Shown in pieces: positions 8,251 through 17,690 of a stretch of DNA of 64,000 nucleotides. Source of the stretch: Brumimicrobium sp964585545 (GTDB lineage: Bacteria; Bacteroidota; Bacteroidia; Flavobacteriales_D; Crocinitomicaceae); NCBI GenBank assembly GCA_964585545.1, contig CAZPDT010000001.1, forward strand, positions 1 to 64,000, written 5' to 3'. A program made the translations under genes and the position numbers. Position 1 is the first letter of the stretch; the number at the start of each line of letters is the position of its first letter. Below the pieces are notes generated by a model. The model was given only the letters and a program-made list of their open reading frames with translations. It did not search any database and had not been told where the DNA came from.

Positions 8251-8763
8251 ATGTCAACTTTAGAATTCAATAACATACTTACCTCAATGGAATCATATTT
8301 ATTGGCGTTCGCCATGAAGTTTACAAGAAACATTGATGATGCTAAAGACCTTACTCAAGAAACGATGTTAAAAGCGATACGCTATAAAGATTACTATAAG
8401 CCAAAAACCAATTTTAAGGCATGGATCTTCACCATAATGAAGAACATCTTTATTAATCAATACAGAAGAAAGTCGAGATCAAAAACGATTTTTGATGATT
8501 CTACAGATTTATATCTTCTCAACAATACAACGGAGAATAGAGATACGCCTTACCATCGGATTACTGATGAAGAGTTAACCTCTAAATTGGAAACCTTGAG
8601 TGATGAATACAAGAAACCATTTGAGATGCACTTTGAAGGTTTTAAATACAAAGAAATTGCTGAGGAATTGGATATCCCTCTCGGAACAGTGAAAAGCAGA
8701 ATCTTTATTGCAAGAAAAAAGATGATGGATTTACTTCCAGAGTATAGATATTTTAATGACTAA
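8251..8763 (+). CDS. ECF-type RNA polymerase sigma factor
   Basis: 170 residues with sigma region 2 (about 10-75: AFAMKFTRNIDDAKDLTQET, FKAWIFTIMKNIFINQYRRK) and region 4 (about 110-160: LSDEYKKPFEMHFEGFKYKE, then IAEELDIPLGTVKSRIFIAR). It directs core polymerase to a specific regulon. No anti-sigma factor follows, and the MerR regulator lies just upstream. This MerR plus sigma arrangement resembles carotenoid/light regulons elsewhere in the phylum, but here the target genes are not adjacent. It has its own promoter. Confidence 0.9.
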   Translation: MSTLEFNNILTSMESYLLAFAMKFTRNIDDAKDLTQETMLKAIRYKDYYKPKTNFKAWIFTIMKNIFINQYRRKSRSKTIFDDSTDLYLLNNTTENRDTPYHRITDEELTSKLETLSDEYKKPFEMHFEGFKYKEIAEELDIPLGTVKSRIFIARKKMMDLLPEYRYFND

Positions 8764-8911
8764 CCCGTAAATAGAAAGGCTTATCGTTGCACTTCATTTC
8801 CAAAGCGTATTGTCTTTTCCCATTATGATTTGTGGGTAGTAGGACGTTTTACCGTGAATTCTTAAATGAATAATTCTATTCGACAAACGAATACTTTTTA
8901 AACAATTTAAT

Positions 8912-8919
8912 TAGTTTTG
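8912..8919 (+). promoter_or_regulatory. -7 promoter element for the PASTA gene operon
   Basis: TAGTTTTG is an exact TAnnTTTG match 26 bases before ATG 8945. I see no clear -33 element. Confidence 0.45.
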
Positions 8920-8944
8920 TTTAATTATTATTCCAATTCAGATT

Positions 8945-9760
8945 ATGGGCTTTTTTAAAAAGTTAGGCAATTTCATTAAGAGTAAAAGATTTCTCATCAA
9001 TTTAGGATTAATTATTGTTGTATGGCTAATTATATTTTGGGGTTCAAAAGCGTATTTTAAGAGTTATACGCACCACGGAGAGATTGTGGATGTTCCTAAT
9101 TTTTTGTCGAATAACGTTAATGATATTCCCGAATTGATTGGCGATAAAGAACTCCAATATGAGGTGTTGGATTCTATCTATAACCCCAATTTATTGGAAG
9201 GAACAGTAATTTATCAAAACCCCATGCCTACAGATTCAACAGGAGTAGGAGTAAAGCCCAATCGAGTGATTCGAGTACGGGTTTCTAAACGTTCCCGATT
9301 GGTTAATGTGCCTTCTGTAGTGAGTAAAAGCTTGCGTTTTGCAGAAGCAGTCTTGAAAACCAAAGGACTACGTACTCATGTTAAATATGTGCCCAGCAGT
9401 GAAGATCAAGGCAGTGTGATTTCTCAGAAAATTGATGGGAAGAACGTGCATGCAGGTGATAGAGTTCCTATTAACTCAGTTGTTCAATTAACAGTAGGAA
9501 AAATTGCTTTGGGTTCATTGGTTAGTGTGCCAGATTTAAATGGACTTACAATAAACGAAGCAAAAGAACGTTTTAATTCCAGTACTGATTTACGCTTGTA
9601 CTCTGTGTGTATTGGTTGTATGACCAGCAGCGATAGTTTAAAAGCCAGAGTGATTCGTCAAACACCCATTGCTTCGGATAGCAGTAAAGTGCCACAAGGT
9701 TCAACGATAACTATTTTTGCATCGCCAAATGAAAATGTTTCTGATGATGGCGATATTTAA
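8945..9760 (+). CDS. PASTA domain-containing membrane protein
   Basis: 271 residues. A short cytoplasmic start (MGFFKKLGNFIKSKR) and one membrane segment (about 17-35, INLGLIIVVWLIIFWGSKAY) precede three extracytoplasmic PASTA-type modules (about 45-115, 116-187, 190-262). Each has the pattern VP-hydrophobic, a helix, and a closing VxxQxP or I-Q-x-P phrase with basic strand ends (VIYQNPMP, VISQKID, VIRQTPI). PASTA modules bind peptidoglycan precursors or act as spacers. The free-standing form with no kinase or PBP domain is common in Bacteroidetes. It begins an apparent operon with the T9SS protein (17-base gap) and the RluA gene (2-base gap). Confidence 0.88.
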   Translation: MGFFKKLGNFIKSKRFLINLGLIIVVWLIIFWGSKAYFKSYTHHGEIVDVPNFLSNNVNDIPELIGDKELQYEVLDSIYNPNLLEGTVIYQNPMPTDSTGVGVKPNRVIRVRVSKRSRLVNVPSVVSKSLRFAEAVLKTKGLRTHVKYVPSSEDQGSVISQKIDGKNVHAGDRVPINSVVQLTVGKIALGSLVSVPDLNGLTINEAKERFNSSTDLRLYSVCIGCMTSSDSLKARVIRQTPIASDSSKVPQGSTITIFASPNENVSDDGDI

Positions 9761-9777
9761 ACTGAAAATTAAAACGA

Positions 9778-12012
9778 ATGAAATTTAAAATCCTCATTGC
9801 CCTGCTTCTTTCTGCTTTTGGAATTTTTGCACAAGACGGTATTGGTCCAATTACTGTGAATCCCGATTTGTTTGGGAAGAAAAAAATCGTTTTAAAAGCT
9901 TTATCAAATACCTTTGACAGCACTATAGTCTATAAAACGGATACACTCTCCTTGCCGTTCTATGATGAGTTCTCTAGGGATAAATTCCAAAAATATACAG
10001 CTGCGATTGGCGATGCTGGATTAACAGAAAAAGTATACTACAGAATGTTGGATGAAAATACCGACAATCCTTTCACAGATACTACTTTTACAAGCACAAA
10101 AACCTACCGATCTGAATATGACCCCGTTTTAGATACAACAATTTTGTACTATTATGATTCTACGCATTTCAAATATGATGATTTAAGTGTTTATGCCCCT
10201 GATTATATCCAAACTTATGGATATCCCGAATATAATGTTTATGACACTTTGGAGGTGGGAAATCTAAGCGACACAATATGGGTTGATGACCCTGAATTTA
10301 TTCAAGATTCAGCACGTATTTTTATCAAAACAATGAATGCACCAGATAAGCTGTGGTTGAATGATCAGGCTTATCACAATTACAGGTTTGCTGTAGAGCC
10401 TTGGTCATTAGGCGTTGTTACTTTTGATGGATTAGACGAAAATGGATATCCGTATAATTTTGGAAGCACAATCAATCAAGAAAATGATGTTCTTCTTGCT
10501 AAGCCAATTGATATGTCTATAAACACGCCTGCCGATTCCATTTATTTTAGCTTTTTATATCAAAAAGAAGGTTTTGGAGATAAACCCGAAACGGATGATT
10601 CATTGTATCTTGAGTTTTACTCTCCTATCTCTGAAGTATGGAAAAGGGTGTGGCGTACTGATGGCGGTCAAACAACAGACTTTCAAGTAGCACATATTCC
10701 GGTTAAAGACCCCAACTATTTTTCGAAGGGCTTCCAGTTTCGATTCATTAATTATGGTTCTCCAGCTGGTGGACTTGATCATTTTCATATTGATTATGTA
10801 AACCTCAGAACTTTATCAGGATACCAAGATACTTTGTTTAAAGATTTTGCTGTGGTCTACCCAATTTCTACTCTTTTGAAAGATTACATTAGTGTACCGT
10901 GGAAGCATTTTAAAAACCATCCGAACAATAAGATGGGAGACAGCGTAAAGGTTACGGTGAGAAATGGAAGTGAGTTAACTGAAAATAATCAACAAGGAAA
11001 GGTGGAGATTTTCTATGATGGAATTTTTGAAAACGATTTCGTTCTCAACGCTACTGTATTGTCGGGGGGCAACATTAACTATGCACCGCGTACAACCTAT
11101 ACCAGTTACCATGATTTTTCTTTGGGATATGTATATGACAATACAGTAAATGATACAATGGCTATATTTGACTATGAAGGTTATGTTCCTGCTCAATTTC
11201 CAAATGATGCAATAAACGATACTACTTTTGGGCAACAGATTTTTAAAAACTATTATGCTTACGATGACGGCACTGCTGAAAAAGCTTATGGAGTTACAGG
11301 AACTCAAGGTATTTTGGCGTATAAATTTGAGGCCTATCAACCTGATTCATTGATTGCTATTCAGATTCATTTTGTGCCTTCGGTCGTTGATGTTTCAAAT
11401 AATCTATTCCGCCTTATGGTTTGGGATGATCAGAATGGGCAACCTGGAAGTATTGTTTATGAGGATGATATTTTAAACACCCACCAGCCCAAATATACCA
11501 ATGAAAGAAATAAATTTACAACTTATTTCTTTAAAGACACCATGAAGGTTGGAGTTGGTGAAACATTCTATATAGGAATGCGTCAAGTTGAAGAGGACAG
11601 ATTAAATATTGGATTTGATATGAATCACGACCATTCCAATAAGATATTTTGGAGTATTGATGGCGGATATAACTGGCACAACGCTTCTTATTCAGGAAGT
11701 ATGCTGATGCGACCTGTTGTTACCAGTAACATGGATTATCTTTTGGGTGTAAAGCATCAAGCAATTGATAAAAAGGAGAAGAACCACAACTTTACAATCT
11801 ATCCCAACCCGACAAATAACAGCATTCAAATCAATGCAGTGAATCCAACCAATATTACCCAGTATGAAATACGAGATTTGAATGGTAGGATTGTTATGGT
11901 ATCTGATGGCCAAACACAAATTAATGTTTCTAATTTACAAAGTGGTATCTATTTGGTAAGTCGAAAAGAAGGAAATCAAACAATAAAAGTAAAGAAACTT
12001 GTAGTTCAATAA
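9778..12012 (+). CDS. T9SS type A sorting domain protein
   Basis: 744 residues. A signal peptide (MKFKILIALLLSAFGIFAQ) is followed by a long region rich in Asp, Thr and Tyr with no enzyme motif that I recognise. Residues from about 670 form a type A T9SS C-terminal sorting domain: FTIYPNPTNNSIQI, IRDLNGRIV, INVSNLQSGIYLVS, IKVKKLVVQ. It should be exported by Sec, then crossed over the outer membrane by the type IX system with removal of this domain. The position between a PASTA gene and an RluA gene is a conserved arrangement in this phylum, but the function is unknown. Confidence 0.88.
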   Translation: MKFKILIALLLSAFGIFAQDGIGPITVNPDLFGKKKIVLKALSNTFDSTIVYKTDTLSLPFYDEFSRDKFQKYTAAIGDAGLTEKVYYRMLDENTDNPFTDTTFTSTKTYRSEYDPVLDTTILYYYDSTHFKYDDLSVYAPDYIQTYGYPEYNVYDTLEVGNLSDTIWVDDPEFIQDSARIFIKTMNAPDKLWLNDQAYHNYRFAVEPWSLGVVTFDGLDENGYPYNFGSTINQENDVLLAKPIDMSINTPADSIYFSFLYQKEGFGDKPETDDSLYLEFYSPISEVWKRVWRTDGGQTTDFQVAHIPVKDPNYFSKGFQFRFINYGSPAGGLDHFHIDYVNLRTLSGYQDTLFKDFAVVYPISTLLKDYISVPWKHFKNHPNNKMGDSVKVTVRNGSELTENNQQGKVEIFYDGIFENDFVLNATVLSGGNINYAPRTTYTSYHDFSLGYVYDNTVNDTMAIFDYEGYVPAQFPNDAINDTTFGQQIFKNYYAYDDGTAEKAYGVTGTQGILAYKFEAYQPDSLIAIQIHFVPSVVDVSNNLFRLMVWDDQNGQPGSIVYEDDILNTHQPKYTNERNKFTTYFFKDTMKVGVGETFYIGMRQVEEDRLNIGFDMNHDHSNKIFWSIDGGYNWHNASYSGSMLMRPVVTSNMDYLLGVKHQAIDKKEKNHNFTIYPNPTNNSIQINAVNPTNITQYEIRDLNGRIVMVSDGQTQINVSNLQSGIYLVSRKEGNQTIKVKKLVVQ

Positions 12013-12014
12013 GA

Positions 12015-13067
12015 ATGGCATCTGAAACATTAAAAAACAGTTTTGAGGAGGAAGAAAATGAAGAAATGTATGAGCACTACAAGTTTATTGCTGATAAAGG
12101 GCAAGAAGTACTGCGCATCGATCGTTTCTTAATGGACAGAATGCCCAATACCTCACGCAATAAGATTCAAATAGCGGCAAAAAACGGGAATATCTTGGTC
12201 AATAAAAAACCTGTAAAACAAAATTACAAGGTAAAACCCAACGATGAAATTTCAATTGTTTTGCCTTATCCAGTTCGAGAAACAGAATTGGTTCCAGAGG
12301 ATATTCCACTTGATATTCACTATGAAGATGATTCAGTAATCGTAGTGAATAAGCCAGCTAATATGGTCGTTCATCCTGGATATGGCAACTATTCCGGAAC
12401 ATTGGTTAATGGATTGATTTACTACATAGAAAACCTCCCTTCAAAACCAGATGACTACTATGGAAGACCCGGATTGGTACATCGACTAGATAAACATACT
12501 ACAGGGTTAATGGTTGTTGCGAAAACAGAAAATGCTCTTACCCATTTGGCCAAGCAGTTTTTTAACAGAACAACTGAAAGGCGCTATCAAGCGCTAGTTT
12601 GGGGCGATTTTGATGAAGATGAAGGCACAATTGAGGGCAATTTGGGGCGGTCTTTAAAAAACAGAAAGCTCATGACTGTCTTTCCAGATGGTGATTATGG
12701 TAAACATGCAGTAACCCATTATAAAGTGTTGCGTCGTTTTGGGTATGTTTCCCTTGTTGAATGTCGTCTAGAAACAGGTAGAACTCATCAAATTCGAGCC
12801 CACATGAAACACATTGGACATCCCTTGTTTAATGATTTAGAATATGGAGGAGATAAAATATTAAAAGGTACAACTTTTACAAAATATAAACAGTTTATAC
12901 AGAACAACTTTAATCTTTTAACAGGACAAGCTTTGCATGCAAAGACATTGGGATTTGAACACCCAAAAACAAAAGAATATATGCGTTTTGATTCTGACTT
13001 GCCCGAAGATTTTCAAACTGTTTTAGACCGTTGGGAAAATTATCTGTCGACAAGGAAAAAAGTTTAA
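12015..13067 (+). CDS. RluA-family 23S rRNA pseudouridine synthase
   Basis: 350 residues. An N-terminal S4 RNA-binding domain (about 35-95: RIDRFLMDRMPNTSRNKIQI, NGNILVNKKPVK) precedes the catalytic domain (about 100-330). The active-site Asp is in GLVHRLDKHTTGLMVVAKT. Later family motifs are VTHYKVL, VECRLETGRTHQIRAHM and GHPLFNDLEYGG. The S4 domain and the Asp context fit RluD/RluC-like enzymes that modify 23S rRNA; which one is not decided here. It starts two bases after the stop of the T9SS gene, so it is co-transcribed. Confidence 0.93.
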   Translation: MASETLKNSFEEEENEEMYEHYKFIADKGQEVLRIDRFLMDRMPNTSRNKIQIAAKNGNILVNKKPVKQNYKVKPNDEISIVLPYPVRETELVPEDIPLDIHYEDDSVIVVNKPANMVVHPGYGNYSGTLVNGLIYYIENLPSKPDDYYGRPGLVHRLDKHTTGLMVVAKTENALTHLAKQFFNRTTERRYQALVWGDFDEDEGTIEGNLGRSLKNRKLMTVFPDGDYGKHAVTHYKVLRRFGYVSLVECRLETGRTHQIRAHMKHIGHPLFNDLEYGGDKILKGTTFTKYKQFIQNNFNLLTGQALHAKTLGFEHPKTKEYMRFDSDLPEDFQTVLDRWENYLSTRKKV

Positions 13068-13104
13068 TTTAATTTTTTATATCTTTACTATAGAAATCAC
13101 AACA

Positions 13105-14040
13105 ATGAAACAAATCGTTATCCTATTGTGCCTTGTTTTATTTTGCGCTTGTTCGAAGGAGAAAAGGTCGAATAAAAAGGGGCTTAAAATGCAGGAATTT
13201 GTTTCGGCAATTGCAAGTTTTGCAAGACAACAGGATCCAAACTTTATCATTGTTCCTCAAAATGGAATAGCATTGGCATTTAATGATTTATCACCTGAGG
13301 AAGGGCTCAGCCAAGCGTATTTAAATTCCATCGATGGGGTTGGTGTTGAAGAACTTTTCTATATGGGGTCTGCCGTTTCAGATCAAGAACGCTTGGATAT
13401 GTCGATTGAAATCCAAAAAGAGAAAGTGGTAATGGTGGCAGATTATATCCAGAATTCATCAACTTTCAACGCATCAGTTCAAAAATGCCAGAACAACGGT
13501 TTCTTGAGTTTTCCTCGTGAAAATGACAATTATGAATACCAATTGATTCCAGACACTATAATAAATGAAAACACCAACAACATTAACCAACTTTCAGATG
13601 CCCAAAACTATCTTTACTTGATTAGTGATGAAGGGTTTTCATCAAAAACCACTTATTTAAATGCTTTACAATTGACCAATTATGACGTGATTCTGATTGA
13701 TGCTTTCTATAAAGGGAATGCCTTATCAAAATCAGAAGTTACTCAACTAAAGACAAAGCAAAATGGCGCCCAGCGTCTCGTTATTGCTTATATGAATATT
13801 GGTTCTGCGGAAAAATACAGGTACTATTGGAAAGAGGATTGGAAATTGCATCGGCCACTTTGGTTAAAGAAAGAATATGAAGGCTATGAAGATGAAATTT
13901 GGGTAAAATTTTGGAAAAAAGATTGGCAAGAGATTATTTATTCGGGAGACAACTCGTATACGCAAAGAATTCTCAATGCTGGATTTGACGGTGCCTATCT
14001 AGACAATGTAGAAGCGTATTATTTTTTGTATTTTGATTGA
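13105..14040 (+). CDS. GH114/TM1410-like lipoprotein (endo-alpha-1,4-polygalactosaminidase fold)
   Basis: 311 residues with a lipoprotein signal (MKQIVILLCLVLFCAC, cysteine 16). The body shows the TIM-barrel pattern of the TM1410/GH114 group: YLYLISDEGFSSKT, YDVILIDAFYKGN (strand with Asp), RLVIAYMNIGSAEKYRYYW, WVKFWKKDWQEII, and the closing AGFDGAYLDNVEAYYF with paired acidic residues. The family includes bacterial polygalactosaminidase-like glycosidases, but most members are uncharacterised. It should be anchored at the inner or outer membrane. The tail after YYFLYFD is short, ending right after the YLDNVEAY motif, so the last barrel element may be missing. Confidence 0.75.
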   Translation: MKQIVILLCLVLFCACSKEKRSNKKGLKMQEFVSAIASFARQQDPNFIIVPQNGIALAFNDLSPEEGLSQAYLNSIDGVGVEELFYMGSAVSDQERLDMSIEIQKEKVVMVADYIQNSSTFNASVQKCQNNGFLSFPRENDNYEYQLIPDTIINENTNNINQLSDAQNYLYLISDEGFSSKTTYLNALQLTNYDVILIDAFYKGNALSKSEVTQLKTKQNGAQRLVIAYMNIGSAEKYRYYWKEDWKLHRPLWLKKEYEGYEDEIWVKFWKKDWQEIIYSGDNSYTQRILNAGFDGAYLDNVEAYYFLYFD

Positions 14041-14071
14041 CAAATTCTTTCCTAGTTCCCTTTCTTATACG

Positions 14072-14079
14072 TAACTTTG
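14072..14079 (+). promoter_or_regulatory. -7 promoter element for the HMA-AraC regulator
   Basis: TAACTTTG is an exact TAnnTTTG match ten bases before ATG 14089. It overlaps the upstream TTG start, so ATG 14089 is preferred and the mRNA leader is very short or absent. Confidence 0.5.
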
Positions 14080-14088
14080 GTACTGAAT

Positions 14089-14655
14089 ATGGCAGAGAAA
14101 TTACATATTAAGAACATGGTTTGTCCACGCTGTATTGCCGCTGTTGATCGTGTTTTACAAGAGTTGAGTATCCCAGTAAAAAAGGTTGAACTTGGTCAAG
14201 TTGAATTGCTTCATCCAATCAATAACGTTCAGCGGGAAAAACTGAACGATAAGTTGATACCTCTTGGCTTTGAACTGCTTTCAACACAAAAAGCACAATT
14301 GATATCAGAAATTAAGACCCTTATTATTCAACAGATACATCATAATGATACAGTTTTAAAAACCAACTATTCCAATTATCTTAGTGAGCAGTTACACCAC
14401 GATTATCAATACCTCAGTCGTTTGTTTTCTTCAAATGAAGGCATTACTATTAACCGTTTTATTGTTATACAAAAAATTGAAAAGGTTAAGGAGCTTTTGT
14501 ATTACGATGAATTGACCACTGCCGAAATTGCAGACAAATTGGATTACAATAGCGTGGCATATCTATCAAATGTTTTTAAAAAGGAAACGGGAATGACTTT
14601 AACTGAATTTAAGAATTTGAAAGCACCAAACCATAGAAGTATCGACCACTTTTAA
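14089..14655 (+). CDS. HMA domain fused to AraC-type DNA-binding domain
   Basis: From ATG 14089 the product is 188 residues. Residues 1-65 form a heavy-metal-associated fold (LHIKNMVCPRCIAAVDRVL, with a C-P-R-C metal-binding pair). Residues about 95-180 form an AraC helix-turn-helix pair (YLSRLFSSNEGITINRFIV, TAEIADKLDYNSVAYLSNVF, KKETGMTLTEF). Joining a copper-chaperone-like sensor to an AraC reader suggests a direct metal-responsive activator. Its immediate downstream neighbour is the CopA ATPase gene (134-base gap with its own promoter). The metal is inferred to be Cu(I) from the neighbour. Confidence 0.88.
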   Translation: MAEKLHIKNMVCPRCIAAVDRVLQELSIPVKKVELGQVELLHPINNVQREKLNDKLIPLGFELLSTQKAQLISEIKTLIIQQIHHNDTVLKTNYSNYLSEQLHHDYQYLSRLFSSNEGITINRFIVIQKIEKVKELLYYDELTTAEIADKLDYNSVAYLSNVFKKETGMTLTEFKNLKAPNHRSIDHF

Positions 14656-14721
14656 TTTATTCTTTAAACCAAACAAAAATTCATAATAAACCTACAAATA
14701 AACGTAACATCCTTTGCGGTT

Positions 14722-14729
14722 TATGTTTG
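14722..14729 (+). promoter_or_regulatory. -7 promoter element for copA
   Basis: TATGTTTG is an exact TAnnTTTG match. The leader to ATG 14790 would be about 54 bases. This promoter is a plausible target of the HMA-AraC regulator. Confidence 0.5.
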
Positions 14730-14789
14730 TACCTTTAACCCAAACTATTCGTATGAAAAGTGCGGGTGAACATTAAAGCAGAAAACAAT

Positions 14790-17030
14790 ATGAGTGCAAC
14801 AATAGAGAAAAAGACATTTCCCGTGAAAGGGATGATGTGTGCGGGATGTGCTGCTAGCGTAGAAAATATATTAAAGAAAACTGAGGGTGTCGAAGCAGCC
14901 AATGTAAATTTTGCATCCAATACAGTTTTAATTGATTACAATCCCAACAGCGTATCAAAAGAGGATTTGAATTCAAGTTTGGAAGATGCAGGCTATGGTC
15001 TCATCATTAGTGAAGAGAATCAAGAGGAAGAAAAGAAGAACTTGGAAAACAGTGAATTCCAAGAGAATAAAAAACGAATGATAGGTGCTGCGATTCTAAC
15101 GTTGCCCGTGTTTGTTTTTGGAATGTTTTTTATGGATTGGCAGCCTGGACATTATATATCCATGGTTTTAGCTGTTCCCATACTTTTTATTTTTGGTCGT
15201 ACTTTTTTTATCAACACGTGGAAACAGGCCAAGCACAGAAAAGTCAATATGGATACCTTAGTTGCGATGAGTACGGGTATTGCTTTCATATATAGTGTTT
15301 TTGCGACTTTTTTTCCCGAATTTTTTATTTCTAAAGGGATTGAACCTCATGTTTACTTTGAAGCAGCTACAGTAATTATCACTTTTATTCTTTTGGGAAG
15401 AGTTTTTGAAGCAAAAGCAAAATCCAACACATCGACCGCATTAAAAAAATTGATGGGTCTACAACCTAAAAACCTTCATGCTATTATTAACGGAGAAACA
15501 AAAGAAATCCCCATTCAGGAAGTTGAAAAGGGGAATACAATTGTGATTCGTCCAGGTGAGCGCATTCCTGTTGATGGAGTGGTCATCAAAGGTGATTCTT
15601 ATGTTGATGAAAGCATGATTACCGGAGAATCTGAACCTGTCAAAAAAACGGAAGGAGAGCAAGTATTTTCAGGAACAGTGAATCAAAAAGGAAGCTTTCA
15701 ATTTACCGCCAAAAAAGTGGGAAAAGACACGTTTCTATCCCAAATTATTACACGTGTTCAGGAGGCACAAGGCAGTAAGGCTCCAGTACAACGATTGGTA
15801 GATAAGATAGCAAGTGTTTTTGTTCCTATTGTAATTGGAATTGCCATTGTGACCTTTGCCGTATGGATGATTGTAGGCGGAGAATTGGCTTTTACTCACG
15901 CACTCACCACTTCCATTGCTGTGCTTATTGTAGCTTGTCCTTGTGCCCTTGGATTGGCAACACCTACTGCAATTATGGTGGGAATTGGAAAAGGTGCTGA
16001 AAATAATATCCTTATCAAAGATGCAGAAAGTTTAGAACAGGGCAATAAAGTTGACACCATTATTCTCGATAAAACAGGTACGATTACCAAGGGGAAACCG
16101 AGTGTTACTGATCAAAAGTGGCTGATTCCGAGAAGCTCGACCATCCAAGAATCAGTAGATAAATTAAAGTCGAAGTTGTTGGCTTTAGAATCACAATCGG
16201 AACATCCTTTAGCCAATGCGGTAATACGAAAGTTTAAAGAAGAAGGATTGAAATCAGCTAAAATGTCTGATTTTAACAGCATAACAGGGCAAGGTGCAAC
16301 AGCAAAAGATGAAAATGGGAAAGATTACTTTATTGGTAATAGAGCATTGTTAGAAGCGAAGGGAATTAAGATTGATAAAGATTTGGAAAAAACCATTCAA
16401 ATTTGGCAAGATGAAGCAAAAACAGTTGTTTTTTATACAGACACCCAAGAATTATTGGCTGTTTTGGCTATTACAGATGCGCTTAAAGAGACATCTAGAC
16501 AGGCAATTGAAGATTTGAAAGCGATGGGGATTGAGGTTTTTATGCTGTCTGGAGACAATTCAAAAACAGCTCGAGCAGTAGCCAAACAAGTTGGAATTGA
16601 TAATTTTCAAGGTGATGTAATGCCAGCTGATAAATCTGATTTTGTAAAGAAATTACAAGGAGAGGGGAGAACAGTGGCAATGGTTGGAGATGGAATCAAT
16701 GATTCTGAAGCTTTGGCACAAGCGGATGTGAGTATTGCCATGGCCCATGGTTCTGATGTTGCAATGGATGTTGCAAAGATTACCTTGACGACCTCTGACT
16801 TAGCAAGTATTCCAAAAGCATTGAGGCTGTCTACAAAAACTGTAAAAGGAGTCAGACAAAATTTGTTTTGGGCTTTTATCTATAATTTAATCGGCATTCC
16901 GATTGCTGCCGGAGTTTTGTATGGAATCAATGGCTTTTTGTTGGATCCAATGATTGCTGGGGCAGCAATGGCTTTTAGTTCGGTTTCAGTGGTCTTAAAC
17001 AGTCTACGGTTAAAACAAATTAAATTATAA
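14790..17030 (+). CDS. copA: Copper-exporting P1B-type ATPase
   Basis: From ATG 14790 (MSATIEKKTF; the GTG at 14760 adds an unlikely leader) the product is 746 residues. One N-terminal HMA domain (GMMCAGCAASVENIL) precedes the pump core. Core motifs are TGES (MITGESEPV), the membrane CPC motif (VACPCALGLATP), the phosphorylation site DKTGT, SEHPLA and GDGINDSEALA. The WAFIYNLIGIPIAAG segment and MAFSSVSVVLNSLRL fit the Cu(I) (P1B-1) signature. It should expel Cu(I) from the cytoplasm to the periplasm. It sits between the HMA-AraC regulator and a small HMA protein, forming a compact efflux block. Confidence 0.95.
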   Translation: MSATIEKKTFPVKGMMCAGCAASVENILKKTEGVEAANVNFASNTVLIDYNPNSVSKEDLNSSLEDAGYGLIISEENQEEEKKNLENSEFQENKKRMIGAAILTLPVFVFGMFFMDWQPGHYISMVLAVPILFIFGRTFFINTWKQAKHRKVNMDTLVAMSTGIAFIYSVFATFFPEFFISKGIEPHVYFEAATVIITFILLGRVFEAKAKSNTSTALKKLMGLQPKNLHAIINGETKEIPIQEVEKGNTIVIRPGERIPVDGVVIKGDSYVDESMITGESEPVKKTEGEQVFSGTVNQKGSFQFTAKKVGKDTFLSQIITRVQEAQGSKAPVQRLVDKIASVFVPIVIGIAIVTFAVWMIVGGELAFTHALTTSIAVLIVACPCALGLATPTAIMVGIGKGAENNILIKDAESLEQGNKVDTIILDKTGTITKGKPSVTDQKWLIPRSSTIQESVDKLKSKLLALESQSEHPLANAVIRKFKEEGLKSAKMSDFNSITGQGATAKDENGKDYFIGNRALLEAKGIKIDKDLEKTIQIWQDEAKTVVFYTDTQELLAVLAITDALKETSRQAIEDLKAMGIEVFMLSGDNSKTARAVAKQVGIDNFQGDVMPADKSDFVKKLQGEGRTVAMVGDGINDSEALAQADVSIAMAHGSDVAMDVAKITLTTSDLASIPKALRLSTKTVKGVRQNLFWAFIYNLIGIPIAAGVLYGINGFLLDPMIAGAAMAFSSVSVVLNSLRLKQIKL

Positions 17031-17089
17031 TTGGTATACAAATAAATTCAAAATATAGAAAAATAGTATTGACTAAAAAAATAAGAGTT

Positions 17090-17308
17090 ATGGAAGAATT
17101 AAAATTTAAAACAACCCTAAAATGCGGAGGATGTAAAGACAAGATCACTCCAGGAATGAATGCTATAGAGGGAATTGAAAATTGGGATGTAGAATACAGC
17201 AGTCCAAAATCAGTACTCACAGTAAAGGCTTCAAAAAAAAATGTTGAAGAGCAGGTTAAGAATGCAGTTGAAAAGGCTGGATTTGAATTGGAAAGGTTTA
17301 ATGCATAG
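17090..17308 (+). CDS. Small HMA (copper-chaperone-like) protein
   Basis: From ATG 17090 the product is 72 residues. It has the ferredoxin-like HMA pattern with a CxxC pair (KTTLKCGGCKDKITPGMNAI), beta segments NWDVEYSS and KSVLTVKAS, and a C-terminal helix and GFELERF ending typical of CopZ-type chaperones. It starts 59 bases after copA and is presumably co-transcribed. It may carry Cu(I) to CopA or buffer it. Confidence 0.85.
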   Translation: MEELKFKTTLKCGGCKDKITPGMNAIEGIENWDVEYSSPKSVLTVKASKKNVEEQVKNAVEKAGFELERFNA

Positions 17309-17387
17309 GGAACGATTCGGTTAGATTTCTTGATTGAAAACCGTTTTCCTCTTATTGCGCTACTTGTTTAAACAAAAACAGTCAAAA

Positions 17388-17570
17388 ATGACACTAAAGG
17401 CAAAACGAATTGAACTTACAGGTAAAGCTACTGTATAGGAAATTCAAAGAAATTTGCATTACATCTCGGTTACAGTTACCCCAACTCGTGCAAGATACCA
17501 TCTTAACCTTAGATCTCCAGACATAAACCCTACTCAAGAATTAATAGCCTACAAAAACTTGCTTTTATAA
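17388..17570 (+). pseudogene. Possible coding relic, unrecognised
   Basis: An ATG-started frame runs 16 codons to a TAG at 17436-17438, then stays open for another 43 codons to TAA 17568-17570. The second part (NLHYISVTVTPTRARYHLNL, SPDINPTQELIAYKNLLL) has protein-like composition. I do not recognise it. It may be a decayed gene or chance. The rest of the 17309-17690 gap shows nothing else. Confidence 0.25.
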
Positions 17571-17690
17571 TGGATTTCTAGGTGTAAAAAACGTAAAAAC
17601 ATTCAAAAAAATTGCTGAATAGTAACACGAATAGACAAATGACTTTATAAAACTCACGATTTCAATTGAATTATTGCTATATTTATAAGT

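Noticed and set aside
10975..11340. 121-residue open frame on the minus strand inside the T9SS gene
   Set aside because: It is antisense to a well-supported gene, and its composition mirrors the opposite strand; no motif or promoter supports it. Similar antisense frames elsewhere were dropped for the same reason.
9778..12012. Assigning a peptidase or adhesin function to the T9SS type A protein
   Set aside because: No catalytic motif or known adhesion domain could be seen; only the signal peptide and sorting domain are supported.
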